Part shown: piece after piece, positions 34,186 through 42,283 of the stretch
Position numbering within the stretch: the stretch's first letter is position 1
Layout of the letters: each line of letters begins with the position of its first letter
Assembly (NCBI GenBank): GCA_036744005.1
Contig: DAINOJ010000009.1
Location: forward strand, 30,286-94,285
Direction of reading: 5' to 3'
Source: CALCNS01 sp937897315
GTDB taxonomy: Bacteria; Bacillota; JAAYKD01
Length of the DNA stretch: 64,000 nt
Position numbers and translations under genes: made by a program
Notes under the pieces: model-generated
Databases searched by the model: none
What the model saw: only the letters and a program-made list of their open reading frames with translations
Told to the model about the DNA's origin: nothing

Positions 34186-35127
34186 ATGGAGTGGATAGAA
34201 ATCAGTGTGTCCGTGCATCGAGAAGCAGTGGAAGCGACTTGTGCCATCCTTATGGATGCGGGTGCCATTGGTGTGGCCATGGAGGATCCCGCATTGTTAT
34301 TTGAGCGGAGCGAACAGCCGGGGGATTGGGACTATGTGGAAATTCCCGAAGGCGTAGACCGATTCGGAGAGATCATTGTAAAGGCATGGCTTCAGCGCAA
34401 TGCTTGGTTTGCCGATGCCTTTCAGCAGATTAAGGCAGAGGTGCAAAAGCTCTCTAGCTATGGTATCCTTGCAGGCAGTTGTACGATTCTTAGCGAGATT
34501 GTTGAGGATGGAGAATGGGCAACCGCTTGGAAAGCCTATTATAAGCCGATACGAGTGGGTAAACGCTTATTGATACGACCGATATGGGAAGAGATGAACC
34601 TTCAACCTCAGGACCTAGAAATTGCACTAGACCCTGGTTTGGCTTTCGGCACGGGGAGCCACCCTACCACGCAATTGTGTTTACGGTTTTTGGAAGACTA
34701 CCTGAAACCGGGGGATTCGTTCCTCGATGTGGGGTGTGGTTCCGGAATCTTAACCATTGCTGCAGCCAAGTTAGGAGCAGGAGTCCTATCTGCGGTAGAT
34801 ATAGACGAATTGGCCGTGCATAGTACTATAGAAAACTTAAAACTAAATGGCCTTGCGGAGAAGGTTCGTGTGATTCATGGTGATTTGGTGGAGCAAATTC
34901 AAGAACCGGTTCGAGTGGTAACGGCCAACATCGTAGCCGATGCGATATTGCGATTGCTTCCTAACATTGAACCACTCTTAGTATCTCAAGGGCTTTTCAT
35001 CGCAAGTGGGATTATTACCACCCGAGAAGAGGATTTGGTGAAGGCCACGGAAGAAGCCGGATTATCCATACTAGAAGTACGTCGTGAAGGAGATTGGGTC
35101 GCAATCTTGGCCCAAAGACCGCTATGA
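34186..35127 (+). CDS. prmA: Ribosomal protein L11 methyltransferase
   Basis: A 313-residue SAM-dependent enzyme that trimethylates L11. The N-terminal substrate domain is followed by ALDPGLAFGTGSHPTTQLCL and the SAM loop LDVGCGSGILTIAAAKLGA. Then comes TANIVADAIL with the NxxA motif. It overlaps rsmE by 4 bases. Confidence 0.96.
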   Translation: MEWIEISVSVHREAVEATCAILMDAGAIGVAMEDPALLFERSEQPGDWDYVEIPEGVDRFGEIIVKAWLQRNAWFADAFQQIKAEVQKLSSYGILAGSCTILSEIVEDGEWATAWKAYYKPIRVGKRLLIRPIWEEMNLQPQDLEIALDPGLAFGTGSHPTTQLCLRFLEDYLKPGDSFLDVGCGSGILTIAAAKLGAGVLSAVDIDELAVHSTIENLKLNGLAEKVRVIHGDLVEQIQEPVRVVTANIVADAILRLLPNIEPLLVSQGLFIASGIITTREEDLVKATEEAGLSILEVRREGDWVAILAQRPL

Positions 35128-35873
35128 ATCGTTTCTTCATTGAGGAGAGCAGGCGAACCGAGAAGATGATTTGGTTCGATGCTGAGATTAGTCATCAAAT
35201 CACCCGAGTCCTGCGATTACAAACAGGAGATCGAGTAGAGTGCCCTAACGGAGAAGGTCAAACCTACCTTGTGGAATTGACAAAGATCGATGCAAAGCAG
35301 ACCGAGGGTGCGATATTGGAAACCATCAAGGAATACAAAGAAGCAACGTTGCGTCTAACCTTAGTACAAGGTCTCCCAAAAGGAGAGCGCTGGGAATGGA
35401 TACTGCAAAAGGGAACCGAATTGGGACTTTATGCGTTTCAACCTGTGCTTAGTGAACGTACCATTGTCCGGTTATCGGATCAGGAGTTTGAAAAAAAGAA
35501 GAGTCGCTGGCAAAAAATCATACAAGAAGCCGCGGAACAATCACATCGCGAAAAATGTCCTGTCTTAAACCCACTGCAAACTTTGGAGCAATGGAGTCGA
35601 TCGATTCACACTTATAATGTGGTCTTGTTCGCTTACGAAGGGGAGAGAGAGCAATCACTGGCTACCGTATTGCAACAGGTACCGCATCTCCAACATATTG
35701 CATTGTTGGTGGGACCGGAAGGTGGATTTACTGAAGAAGAAGCCGGGCGGCTCATTGCTGCAGGAGCAAAACCGGTTAGTTTGGGACCGCGGATCATGCG
35801 CACCGAAACGGCTGCGTTGGCATTGACAGCGATAGTAATGTATCATTATGGGCAAATGGAGGTTATCTCATGA
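35124..35873 (+). CDS. rsmE: 16S rRNA (uracil1498-N3)-methyltransferase
   Basis: A 249-residue SPOUT-class (knotted) methyltransferase. Features are an N-terminal PUA-like domain, then LVQGLPKGERWEWILQKGTELG, LLVGPEGGFTEEEA and LGPRIMRTETAALA, the trefoil-knot signature. ATG 35124 overlaps the prmA stop; the longer frame from 35094 lies within prmA and is rejected. It overlaps mtaB by 4 bases. Confidence 0.95.
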   Translation: MNRFFIEESRRTEKMIWFDAEISHQITRVLRLQTGDRVECPNGEGQTYLVELTKIDAKQTEGAILETIKEYKEATLRLTLVQGLPKGERWEWILQKGTELGLYAFQPVLSERTIVRLSDQEFEKKKSRWQKIIQEAAEQSHREKCPVLNPLQTLEQWSRSIHTYNVVLFAYEGEREQSLATVLQQVPHLQHIALLVGPEGGFTEEEAGRLIAAGAKPVSLGPRIMRTETAALALTAIVMYHYGQMEVIS

Positions 35874-37186
35874 AAAGGGCGGCCGTATTTACACTGGGCT
35901 GCAAAGTGAATCAATACGAAAGTGAATCCATATCGGCGCAGTTACAGGATGCAGGTTATGAAGTGGTGGACTGGCGCGAAATCGCCGATTTATACGTAGT
36001 TCATACCTGCGCAGTCACCTCGCAGGCAGCGGCTAAGTCACGTCAGCAAATACATCAAGCTCACCGAAAGAACCCTGAAGCGCAAATTGTGGTGATGGGC
36101 TGCTATGCACAGCTCGATGCGGAAGTCATTTCCGAAATGCCGGGGGTGCGATTTGTGATTGGCACAACCGAAAGACAACGCTTTTTGGGGAACTTAGCTC
36201 AGAGAATCTTGGATAAACGGGATGACAGAGTAGAAAACCTCGTGAGAGAGTTTCAGACTGATGAAACCTTTGAAGAAATGAAGGGGATAAATCAAGCAGA
36301 TTACAGCCGTCCCATGATTAAAATACAAGAAGGATGCAACAATTTTTGTAGTTATTGTATCATTCCCTATTTGCGTGGTCCCGAGCGCAGTCGTGAAGCA
36401 GAGCATATACTGGAGGAAGTACGGGGGTTGGTGGCCCAAGGTTATCAGGAAATCGTGCTGACAGGGATTCATTTATCGGCTTGGGGTAAGGATTTAGTAC
36501 CTCAGCAACATATCACAGACTTGCTGCGAGCAATAACGAGAGTGGAAGGGTTGCATAGGGTGCGCATTTCTTCGGTAGAACCTACCGATGTGGACGAATC
36601 TTGGTTGGATTTTATGGTGGAAGAACCAAAATTCTGCCGTCATTTACACATTCCTCTACAAAGCGGTTGCGATACGGTCTTGTCACGGATGAATAGGCGA
36701 TACCATACGGCGTATTATCGCGAATTGGTCTCAAAACTTCGAACCCGTCTGCCAAATATTGCGATTTCAACCGATCTCATTGTTGGCTTTCCGGGTGAAA
36801 CCGAGGAAGAAGCTCGCCAAACCTATGAGTTTTGCCAAGAGATGAAATTCTCACGTATGCATGTCTTCCGTTTTTCTGCTAGAAAGGGTACCGTAGCTGC
36901 AACACTTCCTCACCCTGTCTTAAAAGAGGTGGCAGAACGAAGGAGCCAGGAAATCAGGGAATTAGCCGGTCAGATGATGGCTGATTATGCCCATGCGTTT
37001 ATCGGTAAGGAGCTGGAAGTGTTATTGGAAGAGGGACGAAACGGGGCAGATATTGCGGAAGGATACTCAGACGAGTATATTCGCATTCGGGTTCCTTACA
37101 AAGGGAAGATTCCCAAGGGTGGGCAATTGGTTAGAGTGCATATTACAGGTTGGTCATCAGAGGGATTAATAGCCGAGATCTGTTAA
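35870..37186 (+). CDS. mtaB: tRNA t6A37 methylthiotransferase MtaB
   Basis: A 438-residue radical SAM enzyme adding a methylthio group to t6A at tRNA position 37. The N-terminal MTTase domain starts TLGCKVNQYES with Cys ligands of the auxiliary cluster. The radical SAM motif is CNNFCSYCIIPYLRGPERS. The C-terminus is a TRAM-like domain. Position after prmA-rsmE is the normal Firmicute arrangement; a terminator follows. Confidence 0.95.
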   Translation: MKRAAVFTLGCKVNQYESESISAQLQDAGYEVVDWREIADLYVVHTCAVTSQAAAKSRQQIHQAHRKNPEAQIVVMGCYAQLDAEVISEMPGVRFVIGTTERQRFLGNLAQRILDKRDDRVENLVREFQTDETFEEMKGINQADYSRPMIKIQEGCNNFCSYCIIPYLRGPERSREAEHILEEVRGLVAQGYQEIVLTGIHLSAWGKDLVPQQHITDLLRAITRVEGLHRVRISSVEPTDVDESWLDFMVEEPKFCRHLHIPLQSGCDTVLSRMNRRYHTAYYRELVSKLRTRLPNIAISTDLIVGFPGETEEEARQTYEFCQEMKFSRMHVFRFSARKGTVAATLPHPVLKEVAERRSQEIRELAGQMMADYAHAFIGKELEVLLEEGRNGADIAEGYSDEYIRIRVPYKGKIPKGGQLVRVHITGWSSEGLIAEIC

Positions 37187-37206
37187 TCCAAAATCAAAAA
37201 CTGACT

Positions 37207-37253
37207 AACTCGTTTATCTTCTTTTTGAGGAAAGAGATGAACGAGTTTTTTTA
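37207..37253 (+). terminator. Terminator after mtaB
   Basis: The stem AACTCGTTTATCT pairs with AGATGAACGAGTT (one G-T wobble) and ends in a T-run. It isolates the RiPP locus from the housekeeping block. Confidence 0.85.
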
Positions 37254-37316
37254 TTGCTCATTCCGACAAATATGAATCATTTCAGTTGATATTTAATTCA
37301 ATTTAGAAGAACGAAA

Positions 37317-37358
37317 AATAGTAAGATGTTACTATTCAAAGCGTAACATCTTACTATT
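37317..37358 (+). promoter_or_regulatory. 16-bp perfect palindrome upstream of the RiPP promoter (candidate operator)
   Basis: ATAGTAAGATGTTAC at 37318-37332 and its exact complement at 37343-37357 are separated by 10 bases; one more pair (37317/37358) extends it to 16. The right arm touches the -35 box of the peptide promoter. No T-run follows, so it reads as a protein-binding site rather than a terminator. The convergent XRE-TPR protein is the obvious candidate binder (inference). Confidence 0.7.
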
Positions 37359-37384
37359 GATAAGTTTGAAAGTTGTTTTATACT
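37357..37384 (+). promoter_or_regulatory. Promoter of the peptide/radical SAM operon
   Basis: TTGATA at 37357-37362, 16-base spacer, TATACT at 37379-37384, 49 bases before the peptide start. Confidence 0.65.
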
Positions 37385-37433
37385 TATGTTAGATGTCATT
37401 TAAAGAATAAGCAATGTCTCGGGGGGTGATTAC

Positions 37434-37556
37434 ATGCTATTGAGAGCCGGTTATTCATTAAGAGTGGATGAACCCATTTTGGTGGGCTTCGGGTGCTGTG
37501 GCTTATCTCAATATGAAGTCATGCAAATTGACATTTTTAAACCCATCACAGCATAA
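37434..37556 (+). CDS. Putative RiPP precursor peptide (40 aa, Cys-Cys core)
   Basis: A 40-codon gene starting with ATG 37434 after GGGGGGTGAT and ending TAA at 37554-37556, 27 bases before the radical SAM start. The N-terminal half (residues 1-17, LLRAGYSLRVDEPILV) could be a leader. Residues 18-25 read GFGCCGLS with adjacent Cys21 and Cys22, followed by a tail rich in Ile, Val and Phe, ending KPITA. I know no family matching it. It is called from its own promoter and binding site, its size, and its coupling to a SPASM maturase. Thioether crosslinks from the Cys pair would be expected if it is a sactipeptide or ranthipeptide (inference). Confidence 0.72.
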   Translation: MLLRAGYSLRVDEPILVGFGCCGLSQYEVMQIDIFKPITA

Positions 37557-37583
37557 AGAACGTTTGACGAGGTGGAGAATCCT

Positions 37584-38846
37584 ATGATCATATCTCAATA
37601 TTCTAGCGCTCTTGAAATCAATGAAGCGAAAGGGAAGAAAGTCATCTACAATTTACTCAACCATAGTATCGGCATGATTCGGGCGGCGTCATATGCAGAA
37701 GCGGAACAAGGCTATGCTCTACAGCTTCCCAAGGACGACTTATCTGTTCTCATAGACATGGATGTCTTGGTCGAAGACAAGAAGGATGATAGGGAGAAAG
37801 CACTCTATTACACAAGGAAATCTCCTTTTAGTAACCCTGTCGGTTATTTAACCATTTTAACTTGTCTCGATTGCAATCTAAAATGCGAGTATTGCTCGCA
37901 GAAGCATTTCATGAATGGGCAAAAAATGGATGCCACTCGAAGTGAAAGTATCGCTGCCTGGGCAACCAATTGGATAAAAAGCAATCATTTACAGCATATT
38001 ACAGTATCCATAATTGGTGGAGAACCTCTACTGAACATGTCTCCGTTAAATATCATCTTACCGGCCCTTCGCCGAACCGGTGCTCAAATCACTGTCAATG
38101 TAGTCACCAATGGAGTACTCCTAGATACAGAAATGGTTAAGAAACTAGTCAATTTGAACATAGAGAAGGTCCAAGTGACCCTCGACGGAGATGCAACTAC
38201 CCATGATCAGATTAAGCACATACGCCGAGAGGGAACTTTTCAGACCATTTTGGAAGGTGTAGAAAGATGTACAGAAGCCGGATTAGAAGTGGACATTCGC
38301 ATTAATTATCCAAAACGAAAAAAAGAACAAGCCACGAATGCTTTGAGAGCATTACGCGACTTGAAAAATAAGTTCAGGATTCAAGTATATTTCTCCGAAG
38401 TTCAAACCGAACCATTCTTCTGTTCCAATGAGATGGCTAACATCATCCCGGATTTCTATGAAATGGCCTATGGAATGGGTTTCTCTATACCAGGGCCTTT
38501 TGGCTCGCTGCTCTGTCAAGCGGAATCTGACCATGGTTTTACCATCGATCCCACTGGAGTTGTGTACAAATGCTACAACTCGGTGGGTATGCCGCATCAG
38601 CAACTGGGTGAAATCGTAGATGGACGGTTGATGGTGAAAAACCATGCTGTACTCAACAATCATCCCATTTTAGATTGTCTTTCATGCAAGTACTTCCCGG
38701 TTTGCCGGGGAGGGTGCAAACACATGCGCCAAGCTAGAAATCTTGCCCCCAACACTCGCATGTGTGGTTATGATAATTATCAACTTGCCGAACAACGAAT
38801 ATTGCCTTTGTATATCGGTTCACTGCTTCGCAAAGCAGTTAAGTAG
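37584..38846 (+). CDS. Radical SAM/SPASM peptide maturase
   Basis: A 420-residue enzyme. The N-terminal ~85 residues are not obviously catalytic and may bind the leader. The radical SAM motif CNLKCEYC has Cys97, 101 and 104. The glycine motif is SIIGGEPL. The C-terminal SPASM region has GVVYKC followed by CLSCKYFPVCRGGC and a last Cys in RMCGYD, giving the ligands for two auxiliary [4Fe-4S] clusters. Such enzymes modify ribosomal peptides, and the gene right upstream encodes a 40-residue Cys-Cys peptide. ATG 37584 follows GAGGTGGAG; the GTG at 37572 lies inside that site. It overlaps the convergent regulator by 8 bases. Confidence 0.9.
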   Translation: MIISQYSSALEINEAKGKKVIYNLLNHSIGMIRAASYAEAEQGYALQLPKDDLSVLIDMDVLVEDKKDDREKALYYTRKSPFSNPVGYLTILTCLDCNLKCEYCSQKHFMNGQKMDATRSESIAAWATNWIKSNHLQHITVSIIGGEPLLNMSPLNIILPALRRTGAQITVNVVTNGVLLDTEMVKKLVNLNIEKVQVTLDGDATTHDQIKHIRREGTFQTILEGVERCTEAGLEVDIRINYPKRKKEQATNALRALRDLKNKFRIQVYFSEVQTEPFFCSNEMANIIPDFYEMAYGMGFSIPGPFGSLLCQAESDHGFTIDPTGVVYKCYNSVGMPHQQLGEIVDGRLMVKNHAVLNNHPILDCLSCKYFPVCRGGCKHMRQARNLAPNTRMCGYDNYQLAEQRILPLYIGSLLRKAVK

Positions 38847-39816
38847 CGCTGCGATGATCGGATTCCTTTTGGATAAGGCCAAGAATACGCTCTTTTCGTT
38901 TCTCCTGCATAAATGGAATCTGGTTCCCGTCACGACCATCCTCTTTGTAAACTTCGGGTAGAAATTCGAGACCATCGTCGAGAAGCTTCAGCAGCTGTTC
39001 ATACTTTTTTTGCTTCTCCAACACTTGAAACAGATTATTGTAAATACGAATGATAGCTTGGGGATTGGTTTGATTCCTGAGCTTTTTGTATTTGTGAAGC
39101 AGATCAAACCCTAGCTTCTCTGCATCGACCAATCTTCCCATGGAAAAATATGATTCCATGATGTAGTGGTCCACGAATTCTCGGGGGAACGCGGATTTAG
39201 TCTTTCTGCACCACTGTAAAGCATCTTCCGGCCGATTGGCGTAGAGATAGATGTTGATGATTCGATGATGATGGAGCAGAGAAGGGTCTTTTTCGAGGTC
39301 GGAAAGACAAATCTCTATGACCTTGCCAATACCCAGCGCAAAAGACATTCCTTGCATGCTGGCGATGGAGAGTGGTTGGTTCAGATGTGGATGGGATGCT
39401 GCGTATTTTTCAGCAAATGCTTCTGCCTCCAGAGCCAGTTGTTTGGCGGTATGGATGAGCTGCAAATTCTTCATCATCCAGATGCGATACTCAATCTCTG
39501 CATCCGGACCATTGCTTTCTAGAAAATTCTCAGCTTGGTACAAAATATCGTAGTATTTATCGGGTTCTAAGTTAAAGGAGTGCCTCGTCATCCATTTAAG
39601 TAACGCTTCTTTATTGGTGATCTGAAACAATTCATCAATGGTGACTCCAAAAAGGCGCGCCATAGCAGGTAAAAGATCGCTGCTTGGCGTAGCAGTTCCT
39701 TTTTCCCATTTGAAGACAGTAGAGAGGCTAACCCCTAACTCTGCAGCTAATCCACGTTGGGTTAAAAGCCGCTTCTCTCTTAGTTTATTGATTTTTTCGC
39801 CCATGATGTTTCTCAT
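38839..39816 (-). CDS. XRE-family regulator with C-terminal TPR-like helical repeats (Rgg/PlcR-like layout)
   Basis: A 325-residue protein. The N-terminal XRE helix-turn-helix reads KINKLREKRLLTQRGLAAELGVSLSTVFKWEKG. The rest (about residues 75-310) is helical with repeated motifs such as EDALQWCRKTKSAFP and GRLVDAEKLGFDLLHKYKKL, resembling TPR repeats. Rgg, PlcR and related RRNPP regulators have this architecture and sense peptides. It is convergent with, and overlaps, the radical SAM gene, so it is a likely regulator of the peptide locus. GAGGAGGATGACC precedes ATG 39816. Peptide sensing is inferred from architecture only. Confidence 0.82.
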   Translation of the reverse strand: MRNIMGEKINKLREKRLLTQRGLAAELGVSLSTVFKWEKGTATPSSDLLPAMARLFGVTIDELFQITNKEALLKWMTRHSFNLEPDKYYDILYQAENFLESNGPDAEIEYRIWMMKNLQLIHTAKQLALEAEAFAEKYAASHPHLNQPLSIASMQGMSFALGIGKVIEICLSDLEKDPSLLHHHRIINIYLYANRPEDALQWCRKTKSAFPREFVDHYIMESYFSMGRLVDAEKLGFDLLHKYKKLRNQTNPQAIIRIYNNLFQVLEKQKKYEQLLKLLDDGLEFLPEVYKEDGRDGNQIPFMQEKRKERILGLIQKESDHRSAT

Positions 39817-39840
39817 GGTCATCCTCCTCAAGCACCTTTT

Positions 39841-39859
39841 ATCATGAATTTACCATGAT
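39841..39859. promoter_or_regulatory. ATCATG-N7-CATGAT inverted repeat over the regulator promoter
   Basis: Six-base half-sites at 39841-39846 and 39854-39859 cover the minus-strand -10 box; a plausible autoregulatory operator. Confidence 0.5.
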
Positions 39860-39875
39860 TCAGGCTGACTGGCAA
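39847..39875 (-). promoter_or_regulatory. Promoter of the XRE-TPR gene
   Basis: On the minus strand, TTGCCA (39875-39870), 17-base spacer, TAAATT (39852-39847), with the start codon 30 bases downstream. Confidence 0.6.
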
Positions 39876-39887
39876 GAGGAAATTTCC

Positions 39888-39916
39888 TTGACTTTCCCAA
39901 AGAAAAGTGATTAGAT
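39888..39916 (+). promoter_or_regulatory. Promoter of the PatB/MalY-like gene
   Basis: TTGACT at 39888-39893, 17-base spacer, TTAGAT at 39911-39916, 32 bases before ATG. Confidence 0.55.
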
Positions 39917-39948
39917 AAGAAGCGAACAAACTAAAGGGGGTATTTTTC

Positions 39949-41130
39949 ATGTCTTATGATTTTACTACCGTTGTGAATCGTCATGCACAAAACTCTTCCA
40001 AGTGGGCTTTGATGAAGACAAAGAATCCCAATGTTCCCGAAAATATCATCCCGTTATCAGTGGCAGATATGGAGCTGAAAAATGCTCCGGAAATCATCGA
40101 AGGTTTAAAAACCTACCTGGATGAGATGATATTGGGTTATACTTCGCCGGGAGAATCCTATTTTACGGCTCTCATAGATTGGATGAAACGTCGTCATCAT
40201 TGGACCGTTCAAAAAGAATGGGTACTCTTCACCACCGGTGTGGTCAGCGCTGTTGCTGCTGCGATACGAGCTTATACCGAACTTGGGGATGGTGTGATTA
40301 TACAGCAACCTGTCTACTATCCATTCAAAATGATGGTGGAAATGAATGGACGAAAAGTGGTCAATAATCCCCTGAAGCTCATTGGTAATCGTTATGTTAT
40401 GGATTATGAAGACTTGGCCGAAAAGGCAAAAGACCCTCACAATAAGATGATTATTCTCTGCAGCCCTCATAATCCGGTTGGCCGGGTGTGGGCCAAAGAG
40501 GAATTAGAAAAACTAGCGCGAATTTGTATCGATAATGATGTCGTTATGATTTCGGACGAGATTCATTTTGACCTGGTGCGACCTGGTGTGCACCATACGG
40601 TTCTATCGACCATTAGCCCGGAAATTGCCGATCATAGCGTGGTTTTAACTGCCCCATCCAAAACATTTAATCTGGCAGGCATGCATACCTCGAACATTAT
40701 CATTTCGAATCCAGTATTACGCGAAAAGTATGCTCCTCATGCTGCTCGAAGTTTAACCGTGTTAGGGTTCAAAGCCTGTGAGTTAGCTTACACCAGAGCC
40801 GAGAAGTGGCTAGATCAATGTATCGAATTGCTCTTCCATAATGCGGATGTGGTCGAAACCTTCTTGAAGGAGAAAATGCCCATGGTGCACGCTTTGCCTT
40901 TGGAAGGTACGTATTTGCAATGGATTGATTTTAGCGCTTGGGGACTCGACCACTTATCTCTTGAGAAATTTATGTTGGAAGAAGCGTTTTGGTTTACCGA
41001 TGAAGGGTATATTTTCGGTGACGAGGGGATTGGATACGAGCGGATCAATTTAGCTGCTCCCACCTGGGTGATTGAAGAAGCTCTCGTACGTTTATATGAA
41101 GCGGCGAAAAAACGCGGTTTCGTTCAATAG
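39949..41130 (+). CDS. patB: PLP-dependent C-S beta-lyase / aminotransferase, MalY/PatB family
   Basis: A 393-residue fold-type I PLP enzyme. SPHNPVGRVWAKEEL, VMISDEIHFDLVRPG and the PLP-lysine segment APSKTFNLAGMHTSNIII are those of PatB/MalY cystathionine beta-lyases, which release H2S and pyruvate from cystine or cystathionine. It lies divergent from the XRE-TPR gene with 132 bases between starts. A link to sulfur supply for Cys-peptide chemistry is possible but not shown. AAAGGGGGTA precedes ATG 39949. Confidence 0.88.
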   Translation: MSYDFTTVVNRHAQNSSKWALMKTKNPNVPENIIPLSVADMELKNAPEIIEGLKTYLDEMILGYTSPGESYFTALIDWMKRRHHWTVQKEWVLFTTGVVSAVAAAIRAYTELGDGVIIQQPVYYPFKMMVEMNGRKVVNNPLKLIGNRYVMDYEDLAEKAKDPHNKMIILCSPHNPVGRVWAKEELEKLARICIDNDVVMISDEIHFDLVRPGVHHTVLSTISPEIADHSVVLTAPSKTFNLAGMHTSNIIISNPVLREKYAPHAARSLTVLGFKACELAYTRAEKWLDQCIELLFHNADVVETFLKEKMPMVHALPLEGTYLQWIDFSAWGLDHLSLEKFMLEEAFWFTDEGYIFGDEGIGYERINLAAPTWVIEEALVRLYEAAKKRGFVQ

Positions 41131-41149
41131 AAACGACATATGGTAGCGT

Positions 41150-41182
41150 TAGGCATCCGTTTTCAAGCGGATGCCTTTTTTG
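41150..41182 (+). terminator. Terminator after the PatB/MalY-like gene
   Basis: AGGCATCCG/CGGATGCCT stem at 41151-41176 followed by TTTTTT. Confidence 0.92.
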
Positions 41183-41214
41183 TGAGTACAGTCACACAGA
41201 AACAACTATGCAAA

Positions 41215-41229
41215 TGAGAATAATTATCG
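41215..41229 (+). promoter_or_regulatory. Fur-family operator (7-1-7 box)
   Basis: TGAGAATAATTATCG matches TGATAAT-N-ATTATCA at 12 of 14 positions and abuts the -10 box TATAAT at 41230-41235. It would allow iron- or peroxide-responsive control of msrAB by a Fur/PerR-type protein. Confidence 0.5.
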
Positions 41230-41235
41230 TATAAT
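41230..41235 (+). promoter_or_regulatory. -10 box of the msrAB promoter
   Basis: TATAAT, 50 bases upstream of the start codon; the -35 region is poor (TATGCA at 41207-41212). Confidence 0.55.
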
Positions 41236-41284
41236 AGTCCTGAAAGCAATGCTTACCAAAGTGAAAGAAGGATAGGTGAAACGT

Positions 41285-42280
41285 ATGATGTCAACACCTT
41301 ATGATCCGTCTTATATTCACCAGGACGGTATAGAAGTGATTTATTTGGCGGGAGGTTGTTTCTGGGGATTAGAGAAATTAATGCAGAGCATTCCCGGTGT
41401 CGTGCGCGGAGTGAGCGGGTATGCCAATGGCAAGGCAGAAATTGTTCCCGATTATGATTTGGTCTGTGAAGGTAAAACCGGGTATCGAGAGACCGTGCGT
41501 GTGGAGTATGACCTCAAAAAAGTCAGCTTGGATGCGATTTTGTTCGTTTTTTTTCGAGTCATCGATGTAACCCTAACGAATGCACAAGGGAATGATTATG
41601 GCACGCAATACCAAACCGGTATCTATTACACCAATGAACGCGACCAAAAGATTGTGGAACAAATTGCTACGTTAATAAAAGCCCGCAGTAAGAAGTTTGC
41701 TGTGGAGATCAAACCATTAGAACGTTTCTACAAAGCGGAGGAATATCATCAGGAGTATCTAGACAAAAACCCCTATGGGTATTGTCACATTGCCCCGCAT
41801 GAGTTTAAAGAGGTGAAGGAAATGCTGGTTGACCCTGGCAAATACAGGCGTCCAACCGAAGAAGAGATCAAGGCCAAGTTGACCCGCCATCAATATGGGG
41901 TGACACAATTGGCCGATACAGAACCCCCTTTTCACAACGAATATGATAAGCACTTCGAAAAGGGTTTATATGTCGATCGAGTGACCGGGGAGCCCTTATT
42001 CTCTTCGAAGGACAAATATCACAGTGGATGTGGCTGGCCAAGTTTTAGTAAGCCGATTGATCCCGCAGTAGTAGTGCCTGTAAGAGATCTAAGTTTAGGT
42101 ATGGTGCGCGTAGAAATCCGTAGCCGTAGTGGTAATTCACATTTAGGACATGTCTTTGATCATGAACCGTATTCACCCACAGGGGATCGCTACTGTATGA
42201 ACAGTGCGGCCTTACGATTCATACCCTATGAAGAGATGGATAAAGAGGGCTATGGTTACTTAAAGCGATTTGTAGAATAG
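41285..42280 (+). CDS. msrAB: Bifunctional methionine sulfoxide reductase MsrA-MsrB
   Basis: A 331-residue fusion repairing both Met-S- and Met-R-sulfoxides. The MsrA part has LAGGCFWGLEKLMQ with catalytic Cys and GYANG, plus NDYGTQYQTGIYY. After a linker the MsrB part has KYHSGCGWPSFSKPI, RSGNSHLGHVFDH and DRYCMNSAALRF with its catalytic Cys. The usual zinc-ligand CxxC pairs of MsrB are not visible. ATG 41285 follows AGGTGA; GTG 41276 after GAAGGA is an alternative. It is monocistronic, with a Fur-like box upstream. Confidence 0.95.
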   Translation: MMSTPYDPSYIHQDGIEVIYLAGGCFWGLEKLMQSIPGVVRGVSGYANGKAEIVPDYDLVCEGKTGYRETVRVEYDLKKVSLDAILFVFFRVIDVTLTNAQGNDYGTQYQTGIYYTNERDQKIVEQIATLIKARSKKFAVEIKPLERFYKAEEYHQEYLDKNPYGYCHIAPHEFKEVKEMLVDPGKYRRPTEEEIKAKLTRHQYGVTQLADTEPPFHNEYDKHFEKGLYVDRVTGEPLFSSKDKYHSGCGWPSFSKPIDPAVVVPVRDLSLGMVRVEIRSRSGNSHLGHVFDHEPYSPTGDRYCMNSAALRFIPYEEMDKEGYGYLKRFVE

Positions 42281-42283
42281 CTA

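Noticed and set aside
37317..37358. Palindrome as an intrinsic terminator of mtaB
   Set aside because: A better terminator with a T-run is already at 37207-37253, and the palindrome is not followed by T's.
37434..37556. The 40-codon ORF as chance
   Set aside because: It has its own promoter, a strong binding site at correct spacing, a full stop, and lies immediately before a SPASM maturase in the same orientation; chance ORFs rarely meet all of these.
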